Of a DNA stretch of 64,000 bases, positions 49,487-59,351 are shown piece by piece; the first letter of the stretch is position 1, and each line of letters opens with the position of its first letter. A model generated the notes under the pieces. It was not told the DNA's origin, ran no database searches, and was given only the letters and a program-made list of their open reading frames with translations. The DNA is from ZC4RG20 sp963782445 (GTDB lineage: Bacteria; Pseudomonadota; Gammaproteobacteria; Steroidobacterales; Rariloculaceae): positions 2,046,001 to 2,110,000 of the forward strand of contig CAWAJM010000001.1 of assembly GCA_963782445.1 (NCBI GenBank). Reading direction: 5' to 3'. The position numbers were made by a program, and so were the translations under genes.

Positions 49487-52062
49487 GGGCGGAGCCACCC
49501 GCGATGCAGCGCGAGTTGCTCGTCGACGCGCGTGAGCGGCGCGTAGGGACCGCGCGCGGCGTCGAGATCGTCGGCGAAGAGCCGCACGTCGCCGGCCGCG
49601 AACTCCTCGACGAGCGTCGCAAGGTCCGCACGCCAGACGGCGATCTGCTGGGCCAGGCTGCGGCCTTCGGGCAGCGGCCGCGAGCGTCCCGGGAAGTCGT
49701 CGGACCGCGTCCAGATGCCGCTGTAGCCGCCGGCGCGTGCGGCCGCCGCGAGCGAGGCGATAACGAGCGCCGCGAGCTCACCGTCGGCTGCGATCGCGTA
49801 GACGGGCAGCTGGCAGTCGCGAGGCCGCGGCGCGAACCAGTCCGCGGGCCGCGACGAATGGCCGGTCTTGTAGTCGATGATGGCGAGCGCGCCGTCCCCG
49901 AGACGATCGATGCGGTCGACGCGCGTCGAAATGTGCCAGCGGCCGATCTCGACGCTCTGCCGCCGCTCGACGGCCGCGACCTCGAACTCGGCGCGTGCAA
50001 GCTCGCGGCGCACGAAGTCGGCGAGAATTGCGGTGGCCCGTAAGCGTTCGAGCTCATAGAGGCCGCGGAGCCGCGAGCGCGCGGCGCCGAAGACAGCGTC
50101 CAGCGCCGCCTCGATCGCCGCATGCTGGGCCGCGCGCAGCGCCTCGCCCGGCGCGGCTGCGAGCGCGGTAAAGGTGTTGTATTGGCGATAGAACTTTTCG
50201 ACGGCTGCGTGTAGCGCGATGCCTTTGAGCCGTGCCGGCAACCCGCGGGTCACGGGTTCTAGCGCGCTCGCGCCGAGACGAAACTCGCAGAACGCGCGCA
50301 GCGGACAGCGCGCCGCCGCGTTCAGTGCCCGCGTCCCGCCGGGCAGCCGCCCGGGCACGGCCGGCACGCGCGGCTCGGCGACGCTCTCGCGGCGCCGCGG
50401 TGCTCCCGCGGACCGGGCCCGCTGGGGCCCGGGCAGCCCCGCCGAATCCAGAGCCGGCAGCCCCCGCAGCAGCGGGCTCGGCTCGGCCGGGTTGTCGTGC
50501 TCGCGCGCGGGCCAGCTCAACACAGCCTCGGGGACGCGGGCGCATAGCCCATCGAGCAGGGCGCGCGAACGCATCAGCGCATCCGCGGGCGAGGACCAGG
50601 GCATGGCATGACGCACCTGGAGCCGGCGCGGCAGCAGCGGGTTCAGCACCACAGGCCGCGGCAGAGCCGTGCTCGTGAGCCCGGCAGCCCAGGCCGCCGC
50701 GTACCCCGGGCCCACGTCCTCGAGCCTCTCGAGCACGTGGATACCCGCCGCCGGCAGCGGGCCGCCGCCGCCTTGGCCGGCCACGATCCGCTCGAGCTCG
50801 GCGAGGGCGCGCCCGACGGACACGCGCCCGACGATCGGAGTCAGCAGCGCGAGCTCGTCGAGGGCGCGCGCAAAGGCCTGCAGCTCCTCGTCCGCGGCGG
50901 TGCCCGCGCCCCATTCGAGCACGTCGAGGGCGCGCTGCCACAGGCGCGCCCAGTGAGACGGCGACCGCAGCGCGCCGGGCGGCGCGTGCAGCTCGAGCGC
51001 CGCCTCGAGCCGAACGGCCAGGCGCGGCACGGCGGCGCGGAGCCGCGCGCCGAGGCCCGCGCGGCGGTAGGCTTCCTCGAAAGGCAGCTGGGCCAGCAGC
51101 TCGCGCCGCAGCGCGGCTTCGAGGCCTGCGGCCGCCGCGCGCTCGGCCGTGTCCGGCTGACCGAACAGTGAGCTGCGCAGCCAGCGGCTGAGCTCGGTGA
51201 AACCGCCTTGGGGCGACAACAGCTCGAGCGCATTCAGCGCGGCGCCGACGAGCGGGCGCGCATCGGCGCCCGCTGCGCCGGTGGCGACGTGGACGGTCCC
51301 GGCTGGGGCGCCGGCCGCCGCGAAGGCCCGGCGCACCGAGGCGCTGCGATCCGCCAGTCCGGGCAGCACGACGGCGACCCGCGTGTCCGGATGCCGCTCG
51401 AGTGTGCCGACCGCCCAGGCGGCGGCGGCCGCGAGCTCGCGCTCCTCGTCGGGCAGGCCGATGCGGGCCGCGCGCCCCGGCGATTCGAGCCCCGCCGCGC
51501 GCGCGCCGATGCGCCAGCCCGCCCCGCTCAAATGGGCGAACAGCGCCTCGCGGGCCGGTGTCGGCTCGAACGGCGCCGCGCACTCGAGCCGTCCGGGCGC
51601 CGGCGGGCTCGAGCCGAGCAGACGCGGCACGAGATCGGCGGCGTCGAGCCAGCGATGTGCGGCCATTCGTTCCCGGTACCCGGCCGACCAGCGCAGGAAG
51701 GCCGCGAAGTCCTCGTCGCGTTCGCCGGCCGCCGTCTCGGGCCCGAGCCGCCACGCGGCGAGCCGCGCGTGGGCGTCCTCGGCCCAGCGGGCCAGGCCCG
51801 CGATACCGAGGAGCCCTGCTCCCTCCGGCGAATCCGCGACGACTTCACGCCACAGCGCGGCGCTTTGGCCTGCGGTCAACATCTCGGGCGAGCCATCCTC
51901 GCGCCCGAGCCGGTAGAGACGCTCGGCGAACGCCCGGAAGCTCAGCAGCGGCGCACTGGTCCAGGCCGCCGCGCCCGCGCGCAGCGCCGCCCCGCCGAGG
52001 TGCAGCTCCCATTGCTGGGCCGCGAGGCGGCCGTCGACGAGGATCGCATCCGGCGCGGGCAC
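49480..52062 (-). CDS. AddB-like PD-(D/E)XK nuclease/helicase-like subunit
   Basis: The 860-residue partner of the helicase has an inactivated helicase-like body and a C-terminal nuclease: RVDRIDRLGDGALAIIDYKTG, with the PD-(D/E)XK acids and lysine, then DCQLPVYAIAA. Upstream is LNAAARCPLRAFCEFRLGA, the usual entry to the nuclease domain. The family is annotated as a probable DNA repair exonuclease in Gammaproteobacteria that use this pair. The C-terminal cysteines that would complete an AddB iron-sulfur cluster are not seen. It overlaps the helicase gene by seven bases. Confidence 0.86.
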   Translation of the reverse strand: MPAPDAILVDGRLAAQQWELHLGGAALRAGAAAWTSAPLLSFRAFAERLYRLGREDGSPEMLTAGQSAALWREVVADSPEGAGLLGIAGLARWAEDAHARLAAWRLGPETAAGERDEDFAAFLRWSAGYRERMAAHRWLDAADLVPRLLGSSPPAPGRLECAAPFEPTPAREALFAHLSGAGWRIGARAAGLESPGRAARIGLPDEERELAAAAAWAVGTLERHPDTRVAVVLPGLADRSASVRRAFAAAGAPAGTVHVATGAAGADARPLVGAALNALELLSPQGGFTELSRWLRSSLFGQPDTAERAAAAGLEAALRRELLAQLPFEEAYRRAGLGARLRAAVPRLAVRLEAALELHAPPGALRSPSHWARLWQRALDVLEWGAGTAADEELQAFARALDELALLTPIVGRVSVGRALAELERIVAGQGGGGPLPAAGIHVLERLEDVGPGYAAAWAAGLTSTALPRPVVLNPLLPRRLQVRHAMPWSSPADALMRSRALLDGLCARVPEAVLSWPAREHDNPAEPSPLLRGLPALDSAGLPGPQRARSAGAPRRRESVAEPRVPAVPGRLPGGTRALNAAARCPLRAFCEFRLGASALEPVTRGLPARLKGIALHAAVEKFYRQYNTFTALAAAPGEALRAAQHAAIEAALDAVFGAARSRLRGLYELERLRATAILADFVRRELARAEFEVAAVERRQSVEIGRWHISTRVDRIDRLGDGALAIIDYKTGHSSRPADWFAPRPRDCQLPVYAIAADGELAALVIASLAAAARAGGYSGIWTRSDDFPGRSRPLPEGRSLAQQIAVWRADLATLVEEFAAGDVRLFADDLDAARGPYAPLTRVDEQLALHRGWLRPW

Positions 52063-52069
52063 GCTGGCT

Positions 52070-53323
52070 TCAGGCGGTGGATTCCAGCTGCGGCGGCCGG
52101 CTCGCGATCAGCGTCAGGACCTCGTCGATACGTCGAAACACCTCGGCCAGGCGCTCCTCGTCGGGCAGCGTCGTGATGCGGAAGTGATCCCGGTACGGCG
52201 TGTTGAAGCTCGAGCCGGGTGCGACGAGCACGTGCTGCTGCTCGAGCAGCTCCATGGCGAAGGCCTCGTCGTCGAAGCCCGGCAGCTGGCGTTTATCCAC
52301 TCGAATGAACGCGTACATCGACCCGCGCGGCGCGACGAGGCTCAGATACGGGCTGCGCTCGACGCCGTCGATGATCGCGCGCCGCGATTCGTAGAGCCGC
52401 CCGCCCGGCGAGCAAAGCTTGCGTATGCTCTGAAACCCGCCGAGCGCCGTCTGCACCGCCCATTGGCCGGGCACGTTGCTGCAGAGCCTGAGCGCCGCGA
52501 GCAGATCGAGCCCGGCCAGATAGCGCTCGGCCCGCTCGAGCGTGCCGCTGAAAGCGACCCAGCCGACGCGGTAGCCGCAGGCCCGGTAGACCTTGGAGAG
52601 CCCGCTGTAGGTTGCGCACAACGTGTCGCGTGCGAGCGTCGCCATCGGCACGAACTCGGCGTCGCCGTAGACCATCTGATCGTAGATCTCGTCGCTGAGC
52701 AGGACGATCCCGTGGCGCTCGGCGAAGCGTGCGATCGCCGTCAGGCTTTCGCGGCTGTAGACCGCGCCCGTCGGGTTGTTCGGGTTGATGACGACGATGG
52801 CCTTCGTGCGCGGCGAGACGAGCTTCTCGAGCGCGTCAACGTCGGGGTTGAAGTCGTTTTCCTCGGGACACGGGTAGTAAACGGCGCGGCCGCCGTTCAG
52901 CACGGTTGCCGCGGTCCAGAGCGGATAATCCGGGCTCGGGATCAGCACCTCGTCGCCCGCGTCGAGCAGCGCTCTGAGCGTGAGGTCGATGAGCTCGCTA
53001 ACGCCGTTGCCCATGAAGACGTGCTCGGTCTTCGTGTCGAACACGCCGCGTTCCTGCTGCTGCATGACCACGGCCTCGCGCGCCGGGAAGATGCCTTTCT
53101 GGTTGCAGTAGGGTTCGGCGGCACCGAGGTTCTCGATCATGGCCAGACGCATGGTCTCGGGTGTCCTGAAACCGAAGAGTCCCGGATTGCCGATGTTCAG
53201 CGAGATGATTTCGTAGCCCTGCCGTTCGAGCTCCTGCGCGCGCCGGGCCAGCTTGCCGCGGATCTCGTAGCGGACGTCCTTGAGCTGAGTGCTGGCCTCG
53301 ATGCTGCGGGTCTGGCGTGACAC
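52070..53323 (-). CDS. alaA: Alanine aminotransferase AlaA-type
   Basis: AlaA converts pyruvate and glutamate to alanine. The 417-residue fold-type I PLP enzyme has the AlaA pattern: YEIRGKLARRAQELERQGYEIISLNIGNPGLFGF, YCNQKGIFPAREAV, GNGVSELIDLTLRALLDAGDEVL, INPNNPTGAVYSRE, and DEIYDQMVYGD. The PLP lysine is in SGLSKVYRACGYRVGW. A GTG start has AGGAA upstream. It lies seven bases before the nuclease gene on the same strand. Confidence 0.92.
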   Translation of the reverse strand: MSRQTRSIEASTQLKDVRYEIRGKLARRAQELERQGYEIISLNIGNPGLFGFRTPETMRLAMIENLGAAEPYCNQKGIFPAREAVVMQQQERGVFDTKTEHVFMGNGVSELIDLTLRALLDAGDEVLIPSPDYPLWTAATVLNGGRAVYYPCPEENDFNPDVDALEKLVSPRTKAIVVINPNNPTGAVYSRESLTAIARFAERHGIVLLSDEIYDQMVYGDAEFVPMATLARDTLCATYSGLSKVYRACGYRVGWVAFSGTLERAERYLAGLDLLAALRLCSNVPGQWAVQTALGGFQSIRKLCSPGGRLYESRRAIIDGVERSPYLSLVAPRGSMYAFIRVDKRQLPGFDDEAFAMELLEQQHVLVAPGSSFNTPYRDHFRITTLPDEERLAEVFRRIDEVLTLIASRPPQLESTA

Positions 53324-53457
53324 GGCGGGTTCCTCGACAAAAGAGCGCTATTCTGCCTCGAACGACGGCGGGCCGAAAGGACGCAGGGCACGCTAATGGA
53401 CCCCGGCGTCGGTCGGTCCAGGCCGCGCCGGCGGCGGTGTGCGCGCTTGCGCGCGCG

Positions 53458-54315
53458 TCAGGCGCCCGTCGCGACGGGCCGGTTGGGATCGCGGATCCAC
53501 TCGCTCCACGAGCCGACGTAGAGCCGGCCCGGCTCGAGGCCGGCCGCTTCCATGCTCCAGAGCAGGTGGCAGGCCGTGACCCCGGAGCCGCACATTGCGA
53601 CGAGCTCGGCCGAATCGCGGCCCTCGAGCACCGCCCCGAGCCGGGCGCGCAGAGTCTGCGCCGGCAGGAGCCGGCCGTCCTCGCCGACATTCCCCATGAA
53701 CGGCACGTTGACGGCGCCCGGAATGTGGCCGGCGGTCGGATCGAGCGTCTCGTTCTCGCCCCGAAACCGGTCCGGCGCCCGGGCGTCGAGAAGCAGGCCG
53801 CCGCCGCGCAGAAAGGCGGCAACGTCCGCGGGGGTCGCCGCCAGGCGCTCGGACCGCGGCCTCGGCACGAAGCGCGCCGGGCGCGGCGCCGGGAGCGTCT
53901 GCTCGAGCGGGAGCCCGAGGCGGCGCCAGCGCGCGAACCCGCCGTTCAGCACCGCGCCGCGCTCGTGGCCGAGCCAGCGCAGCATCCACCAGAGCCGCGA
54001 CGCGAGCGCGCCCGGCCCGCCGTCGTAGGCGACGACGTAGCTCTCGTTCGAAATGCCCCAAGCACCGAGTCGGGCCGCGAACGTCTCCGGCGCCGGCAGC
54101 GGGTGGCGCCCCTCGTTCGGCGCCGGCGGACGCGAGAGATCCGCGTCGAGGTTCGCGTAGCGCGCCCCGGGGATGTGTCCCGCCTCATAGGCGGCGAAGC
54201 CGGCCCCGGGATCGCCAAGATCGAAACGGCAGTCGACGATGACGGTGCCGGCATCGTCGCGGCGCTCGGCCAAGGCTTCGGCTTCGATGACGACGGGAAA
54301 CTGCGACTCGGACAT
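53458..54315 (-). CDS. sseA: 3-mercaptopyruvate/thiosulfate sulfurtransferase SseA-type
   Basis: The 285-residue protein has two rhodanese domains. The first is catalytically inactive (VIVDCRFDLGDPGAGFAAYEAGHIPGARYANLD), and the second carries the active-site loop AMCGSGVTACHLL, which is of the mercaptopyruvate type. LLDARAPDRFRGE and GHIPGAVNVPF lead to it. It transfers sulfane sulfur to thiols or cyanide. About 130 bases without a gene separate it from alaA. Confidence 0.92.
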   Translation of the reverse strand: MSESQFPVVIEAEALAERRDDAGTVIVDCRFDLGDPGAGFAAYEAGHIPGARYANLDADLSRPPAPNEGRHPLPAPETFAARLGAWGISNESYVVAYDGGPGALASRLWWMLRWLGHERGAVLNGGFARWRRLGLPLEQTLPAPRPARFVPRPRSERLAATPADVAAFLRGGGLLLDARAPDRFRGENETLDPTAGHIPGAVNVPFMGNVGEDGRLLPAQTLRARLGAVLEGRDSAELVAMCGSGVTACHLLWSMEAAGLEPGRLYVGSWSEWIRDPNRPVATGA

Positions 54316-54441
54316 GCGCTGCTGCTCCGCTGGGGCCTATCCAGCATTGTACGCGGGCTCGCTCGCCGCCGCCGAGCGCGGCGCCCGGTGCAGCCGCTAG
54401 AATGGCATTCGGGTGTCTGACAGGAGAAGGCGGAGCACGGC

Positions 54442-55191
54442 ATGCGAAAGGTCCTCGTTCCTCTAAAGCGCGTCGTCGACTACAACGTGCGCGTACGCGT
54501 CGCGGCCGACGGTTCGGGCGTCGCGACGGAAGGCGTCAAGCAGAGCATCAACCCGTTCGACGAGATCGCGCTCGAGGAGGCGCTGCGGATTCGCGAGCGC
54601 GGCGAGGCCGACGAGGTCGTGGCCTGCTCGATCGGCACGCCGGATTGGCAGCAGCAGCTGCGCACGGCCCTCGCCATGGGCGCCGACCGCGCCCTGCTCG
54701 TCGAGACGCCGAGCCCGCTCGAGCCGCTCGGCGTCGCCAGGGTGCTGCACGCGATCGTCGAGCGTGAGCAGCCGTTCCTCGTGCTGCTCGGCAAGCAGGC
54801 CATCGACGGCGACCACAACCAGACGGGCCAGATGCTGGCCGCGCTCTGGCAGCGTCCGCAGGCGACGTTCGCATCCAAGCTCGAGCTCGCGGGCGAGACC
54901 GCGCGCGTCGCGCGTGAGGTCGATGCGGGCCTCGAGACGATCGAGATCGACCTGCCGGCCGTCGTGACGACGGACCTGCGCCTCAACGAACCGCGCTACG
55001 TGAAGTTGCCCGAGATCCTCAAGGCCAAGCGCAAGCCGCTCGAGTCGCTGCCGCTCGACTCGCTGGGGCTCGGCCTCGACGGTCAGTTCAGGGCTGTGCA
55101 CTTCGAGGAGCCCGCGCCGCGTGCCAAAGGCGTGAGCGTCGGCAGCGCCGCCGAGCTCGTCGCGGCGCTGAAGCAGCGGGGGGCACTGTGA
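54442..55191 (+). CDS. etfB: Electron transfer flavoprotein beta subunit
   Basis: EtfB, with EtfA, carries electrons from acyl-CoA dehydrogenases to the quinone pool. The 249-residue product starts VLVPLKRVVDYNVRVRV and has NPFDEIALEEALRIRE, the AMP-binding LLGKQAIDGDHNQTGQMLA and the recognition loop region VVTTDLRLNEPRYVKLPEILKAKRKPLE. A GGAG ribosome site lies six bases before the ATG. It overlaps etfA by four bases. Confidence 0.95.
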   Translation: MRKVLVPLKRVVDYNVRVRVAADGSGVATEGVKQSINPFDEIALEEALRIRERGEADEVVACSIGTPDWQQQLRTALAMGADRALLVETPSPLEPLGVARVLHAIVEREQPFLVLLGKQAIDGDHNQTGQMLAALWQRPQATFASKLELAGETARVAREVDAGLETIEIDLPAVVTTDLRLNEPRYVKLPEILKAKRKPLESLPLDSLGLGLDGQFRAVHFEEPAPRAKGVSVGSAAELVAALKQRGAL

Positions 55192-56159
55192 GCGCCCGCG
55201 TGCTCGTCGTCGCGGAGCACGACGGCCGCCGCTTGTTCGAGAGCACGGCCAAGAGCGTCGCGTGCGCGCTCGAACTCTCGCCGACGGTGCTCGACGTCGC
55301 GGTCTTCGCCGGCGACGCCGAGGCCGGCGAGGCCCTCGCGGGACAAGCCGCAAAGCTCGAGGGCGTCCACACGGTGTTGCGCGTCGAGCGGCCCGAGAAC
55401 GCCGCGCCCCTCGCGGCCGTGCTCGCGCCGCAGATCGCGGCGCTGGCCGCCGCCTACACGCACGTGCTCGCGCCCTCGACGACCTTCGGCAAGGACGTCC
55501 TGCCGCGCGCCGCGGCGCTCGCCGGCGTCGGCCAGGTCAGCGACATCATGGCCGTCGAAGGCGAGTATCGATTCAAACGGCCCATTTATGCTGGCAACGC
55601 CATCGTCACCGTCGAGGCCGCGGCCGACCGCAAGCTGTTCGGCACGGTGCGCACGGCATCGTATCGGCCCGTCGCGGCCGAGCGACCGGTCCCGGCGGCC
55701 GTCGAGACCCGAGCCTGCGACGTGGAGCTGCCCGCGCATACGCGCTTCGTCGGGCTCACGGCCGAGCGTTCGGACCGCCCGGACCTGCAGACCGCCGCGC
55801 GCGTCGTCTCGGGCGGCCGGGCCTTCGGCAGCGCCGAGAACTTCGCGCGGCTCTACGAGCTCGCCGACCTGCTCGGGGCCGCGGTGGGCGCCTCGCGCGC
55901 GGCCGTCGACTCGGGCTATGCCTCGAACGATCTGCAGGTGGGCCAGACGGGCAAGGTCATCGCGCCCGAGCTCTACGTCGCGATCGGCATTTCCGGTGCG
56001 ATCCAGCATTTGACGGGCATCAAGGACGCGCGCGTCATCGCCGCGATCAACAAGGACCCCGAGGCGCCGATCTTCGAGATCGCCGACGCGGCCTGGACGG
56101 CCGACCTGTTCGAGGCGCTGCCGGAGCTCATCGAGGCGCTGCGCGCCGAGGGCGGTTGA
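55188..56159 (+). CDS. etfA: Electron transfer flavoprotein alpha subunit
   Basis: EtfA binds the electron-carrying FAD. The 323-residue product has the C-terminal FAD domain: ARVVSGGRAFGSAENF, GAAVGASRAAVDSGY, VGQTGKVIAPELYVAIGISGAIQH, and INKDPEAPIFEIADAAW. The GTG start overlaps the etfB stop. Both subunits support the fatty acid oxidation implied by the FadB-like gene elsewhere in the window. Confidence 0.95.
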   Translation: MSARVLVVAEHDGRRLFESTAKSVACALELSPTVLDVAVFAGDAEAGEALAGQAAKLEGVHTVLRVERPENAAPLAAVLAPQIAALAAAYTHVLAPSTTFGKDVLPRAAALAGVGQVSDIMAVEGEYRFKRPIYAGNAIVTVEAAADRKLFGTVRTASYRPVAAERPVPAAVETRACDVELPAHTRFVGLTAERSDRPDLQTAARVVSGGRAFGSAENFARLYELADLLGAAVGASRAAVDSGYASNDLQVGQTGKVIAPELYVAIGISGAIQHLTGIKDARVIAAINKDPEAPIFEIADAAWTADLFEALPELIEALRAEGG

Positions 56160-56168
56160 CCCCGGCGC

Positions 56169-57041
56169 ATGCTGAGCTACCTGCACGAGTTTCACGCGGG
56201 CGGCCACGCGGACGTGCTCAAGCACGTCGTCCTGCTCGCGATCCTCGAACGGCTGACAGCCAAGGCCAAACCGCTGCGCTACATCGAGACGCACGCGGGC
56301 GCCGGCGGCTACGACCTGCGCGCGCGCGAGGCGCAGAAGAATCGCGAGTACGCAGCGGGCATCGGCAAGCTTTGGGCCCGCGACGACGCGCCCGCGCCGG
56401 TCGCCCGTTGGCTGGAGCTCGTGCGGCGCTTCAACGGCGGCGACGAGCTGGTCCGCTATCCCGGCTCGCCCTGGTTGGCCCGGGAAGTCCTGCGGGCCGG
56501 CGACAGCGCGTATTTTTTCGAGCTGCATCCGAGGGCCCACGAGGCGCTCGCGCGCCGCTTCGCCGGCGACGGCCGCGTGCACGTGCTGCGCCAGGACGGC
56601 CTGCCCGGCGGCATCGGCCTCGTGCCGCCGCCCGAACGCCGCTGCTGCATGCTCCTCGACCCGGCCTACGAGCTCGCGGACGAGCATGAGCAGGTCCTCG
56701 ACGCGCTCCTCAAGGCGCATAGACGCTTCGCGACCGGCGTCTATGCCGTCTGGTACCCCGTCATCGAGCGCGCCTGGGTGCGGCGCCTCGAGCGCGCTCT
56801 GCAAGCCACGGGTCTGCGCGCCATGGATCTTTTTGAGCTCAGCGTGGCCGCCGACGCCCACGGCCGCGGCCTAACGGGCAGCGGCATGATCGTCGTGAAT
56901 CCGCCGTGGACGCTGCGCGAGGCCATGCAGACCGTGCTGCCCTGGCTCGTCGACGTTTTGCGCCTCGACGGGAGGGCCGCGCACCGCGTGGTCGAGCTCG
57001 CGGCGCCAATGCCCGCGCCGGCGTTTCCGGGAAATCGTTAG
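56169..57041 (+). CDS. rlmJ: 23S rRNA (adenine(2030)-N6)-methyltransferase RlmJ
   Basis: RlmJ methylates A2030 of 23S rRNA. The 290-residue product starts MLSYLHEFHAGGHADVLKHVVL, the RlmJ-specific N-terminus. YIETHAGAGGYDL is the SAM motif and LLDPAYELADE is the catalytic DPAY motif. GSGMIVVNPPWTL appears near the end. It starts nine bases after etfA and ends the plus-strand run. Confidence 0.94.
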   Translation: MLSYLHEFHAGGHADVLKHVVLLAILERLTAKAKPLRYIETHAGAGGYDLRAREAQKNREYAAGIGKLWARDDAPAPVARWLELVRRFNGGDELVRYPGSPWLAREVLRAGDSAYFFELHPRAHEALARRFAGDGRVHVLRQDGLPGGIGLVPPPERRCCMLLDPAYELADEHEQVLDALLKAHRRFATGVYAVWYPVIERAWVRRLERALQATGLRAMDLFELSVAADAHGRGLTGSGMIVVNPPWTLREAMQTVLPWLVDVLRLDGRAAHRVVELAAPMPAPAFPGNR

Positions 57042-57079
57042 CCCTGCGCGGAAGCGCGTCGAGCGGTTTGGCCGCAGCG

Positions 57080-57424
57080 TTACCTCGTCGCTGCGTCTGA
57101 TGAGATCGCCGCGATGTGAATCACGCGCCCGAAGCCGGGCTGGATCTCGAACAGGCCGCTGACCTCGACGAGCCGGCCTTTGAAGTGGCTCGCCGTCGCG
57201 CTCGGCTGGAGTCCGACGCGGTGGCCCGAAGGATCCGAAAGCACGAAATAGCTGCTTCCGTCCGCATCGTGCTCCTCGCTTACGACTCCGACCGTGGCCA
57301 CGCGCTGCCCGGCATACGTCTCCTGCCATTCGGCAAGCTGCTCGAGATTGACCTGGGTGTTGCCGCTGCACGCGGCCGTCGCTGCGAGCGTTGCCGCAAC
57401 GACGAGAGAAAGGCTCCGGCGCAC
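57080..57424 (-). CDS. Small lipoprotein with a predicted beta-barrel domain
   Basis: The 114-residue protein has a signal peptide with a lipobox ending TAACSG, then a domain of strands (RVATVGVVSEEH, SYFVLSDPSGHRVGLQ, RLVEVSGLFEIQPGFGRVIHI) resembling an OB fold. Translation likely starts at a GTG with GAGGAG six bases upstream. The role is unknown. It lies downstream of the nitric oxide reductase remnant on the same strand, which may only reflect proximity. Confidence 0.68.
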   Translation of the reverse strand: MRRSLSLVVAATLAATAACSGNTQVNLEQLAEWQETYAGQRVATVGVVSEEHDADGSSYFVLSDPSGHRVGLQPSATASHFKGRLVEVSGLFEIQPGFGRVIHIAAISSDAATR

Positions 57425-57518
57425 TACGAGCTCCTCGAGACTCGACCAGCGATAGGCCCAGTCTATGAGCCAGGTGCCGGTTGCCCAACCCGGGTGTATC
57501 CGGAAGCGCCCCCCCGCA

Positions 57519-59227
57519 TCACCCGCCCCACGCCCCCGGCGCCCGAATCGGGCCCGCAACGCCCGCGGGCGCTTCCGCGCGCCTGACTCTGCGCAGCTTC
57601 AGCACGAAGTCGATGGCCATGAGCACCGCGCCGAGGGCGAACACGACATCGCCCGGGGTGCGCAGCCACTGCCAAAGCGTCGTGCCCGAGTAGAACTCCG
57701 TGCTGCGTGCGTAGGCATAGCCGCGGTCGTAGACGGCCCAAAGCTGCGCGAGGCCGACGGGCACGAAGTTCATGGCGATCCACATGACGAGCCCGGCGTT
57801 GTAGAGCCAGAACGCCCAGACGCCGAGCCGGTCGCTCCACTGGCAGCGGTCGGCGGCCGTGTATCTGAGCGCAAGGTAGATCAGACCGATCGCAAGCAGC
57901 CCGAAGGCGCCGAACATCGAGGTGTGCGCGTGATTCAAGGTCAGGAACGTCGCGTGCTGATAGTAGTTCACGAGCGGCGCGTTGATGACGCCGCCGAATA
58001 CGCCGGCCCCGACGAAATTCCAGATCACCGAGCCGATGATATACAGGAATGCGAGGCGGTACGGAAAGTCGCGCAGGCCGCGCAGCTTCTGCCGCTGCGC
58101 GACACCCTCGAGCACGAGCAGGAACAGCGGTAGGACCTCGAGGAACGAGAACACGCTGCCGACGGCGAGCCAATCGGGCGGCTCGCCGGCCCAGAACAGA
58201 TGATGCCCCGTGCCGAGAATCCCGCTCGCGAGCACAAGGATCCACTCGAACAGGATCGAGCGCTCCGCGAACTGCCGCGACACGAGGCCGATCGACATCA
58301 GGAAATAGCCCGTGACGGCGGCCGCGAACAGCTCGAAGGACCATTCGACCCACAGATGCCGCTCCAGGCCAACAGGCCCACGAAAAACAGGATCTGCCAG
58401 GCGCGGCCGAGCTCGAGATATTCGAGGCCTTGATCGCCGAGCCAGAACCAAGCGCCGCCGAGCCAGCCGCGGATACCGACGTAGTCGCCGCAGAACGTGC
58501 CGACGGCGATGATGCAGATGATGACGAAGAAGGCATTGACGAGCCAGCGCTGGGCCGGCGGCTCGCGTCCGCCTATGAACGGCGCGAGAAACAGCGCCGC
58601 GGCGATCCATCCCAGCCCGATCCAGACGATCGGGGCCTGCACGTGGACCGAGCGCAGGAAGTTGAACGGCAGCCAGGCGCCGATGTCGATTCCGTAGAAG
58701 CTCCGCCGGTCGGCGTAGTAGTGGCCGAGCAAGGCACCCGCCAGGATCTGCAGCAGCAGCACGAGCACCACGAGCACGAAGAACTTACCGAGCGCGCGCT
58801 GGCTCGGGGTCAAGGACCGGAACCGGCCGAGCGGGGCCGTCAGCGCCTCGTCGGGGCTATCCTGGTCGATGTAGACGCGAAAGATCGCGAGCACGACGCC
58901 GATGCCGATGCCGATGCCGAAGATGAGGCCCGCAATGGAGATCACGGTCCAGATCAATGCGGCGGCGGGCGGCCCATTGCCGACCAGCGGCTCGGCGGGC
59001 CAGTTCGAGGTCCAGGAGAGATCGCTTCCGGGTCTGCGCGCGACGGTGGTCAGCGCCGCATAGACGAGAAAGTCGGCGACCTGCCGCGACTGCGTTCGGT
59101 CCAGGGAATACGCCTTGGTGTAGCCGCCCGCGAGGTTCGATTGCAGCAGGCTCCGGCGGCAAAGGCTCGCCCGGCTGTATGGAGGCCCTCCCCACTGAAG
59201 CTGCGTCTCGATCCCTGCGCAGTAAGA
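57519..59227 (-). pseudogene. Remnant of a quinol-dependent nitric oxide reductase (NorZ/qNOR)
   Basis: qNOR reduces NO to N2O with quinol electrons. Upstream frame (59227-58298): SLDRTQSRQVADFLVYAAL, TSNWPAEPLVGN, then membrane helices and the haem-ligand region NFLRSVHVQAPIVWIGLGW. Downstream frame (about 58365-57519): HLWVEWSFELF, GILGTGHHLFW with the two non-haem iron histidines, and LNHAHTSMFGAFG. The junction at about 58358-58370 shifts frame and skips roughly 50 residues that normally lie between VGLL and the HLWVE motif. The N-terminal periplasmic part before LQSNLAGGY is also missing, with an in-frame stop at 59228-59230. Two lesions make decay more likely than a single sequencing error. 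No norD/norQ genes are nearby. Confidence 0.83.
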
Positions 59228-59351
59228 CTACTCCAGCCGCCCCCTGCGACGAACCGTGGATCGTCCCCATCCCTGGCACAGGCTGCGTTTTGGCAGCCGG
59301 GTATGAGCGCGCGACAATCGAGTCGCAGCCAATGGACGGAATTCGGGAGCG

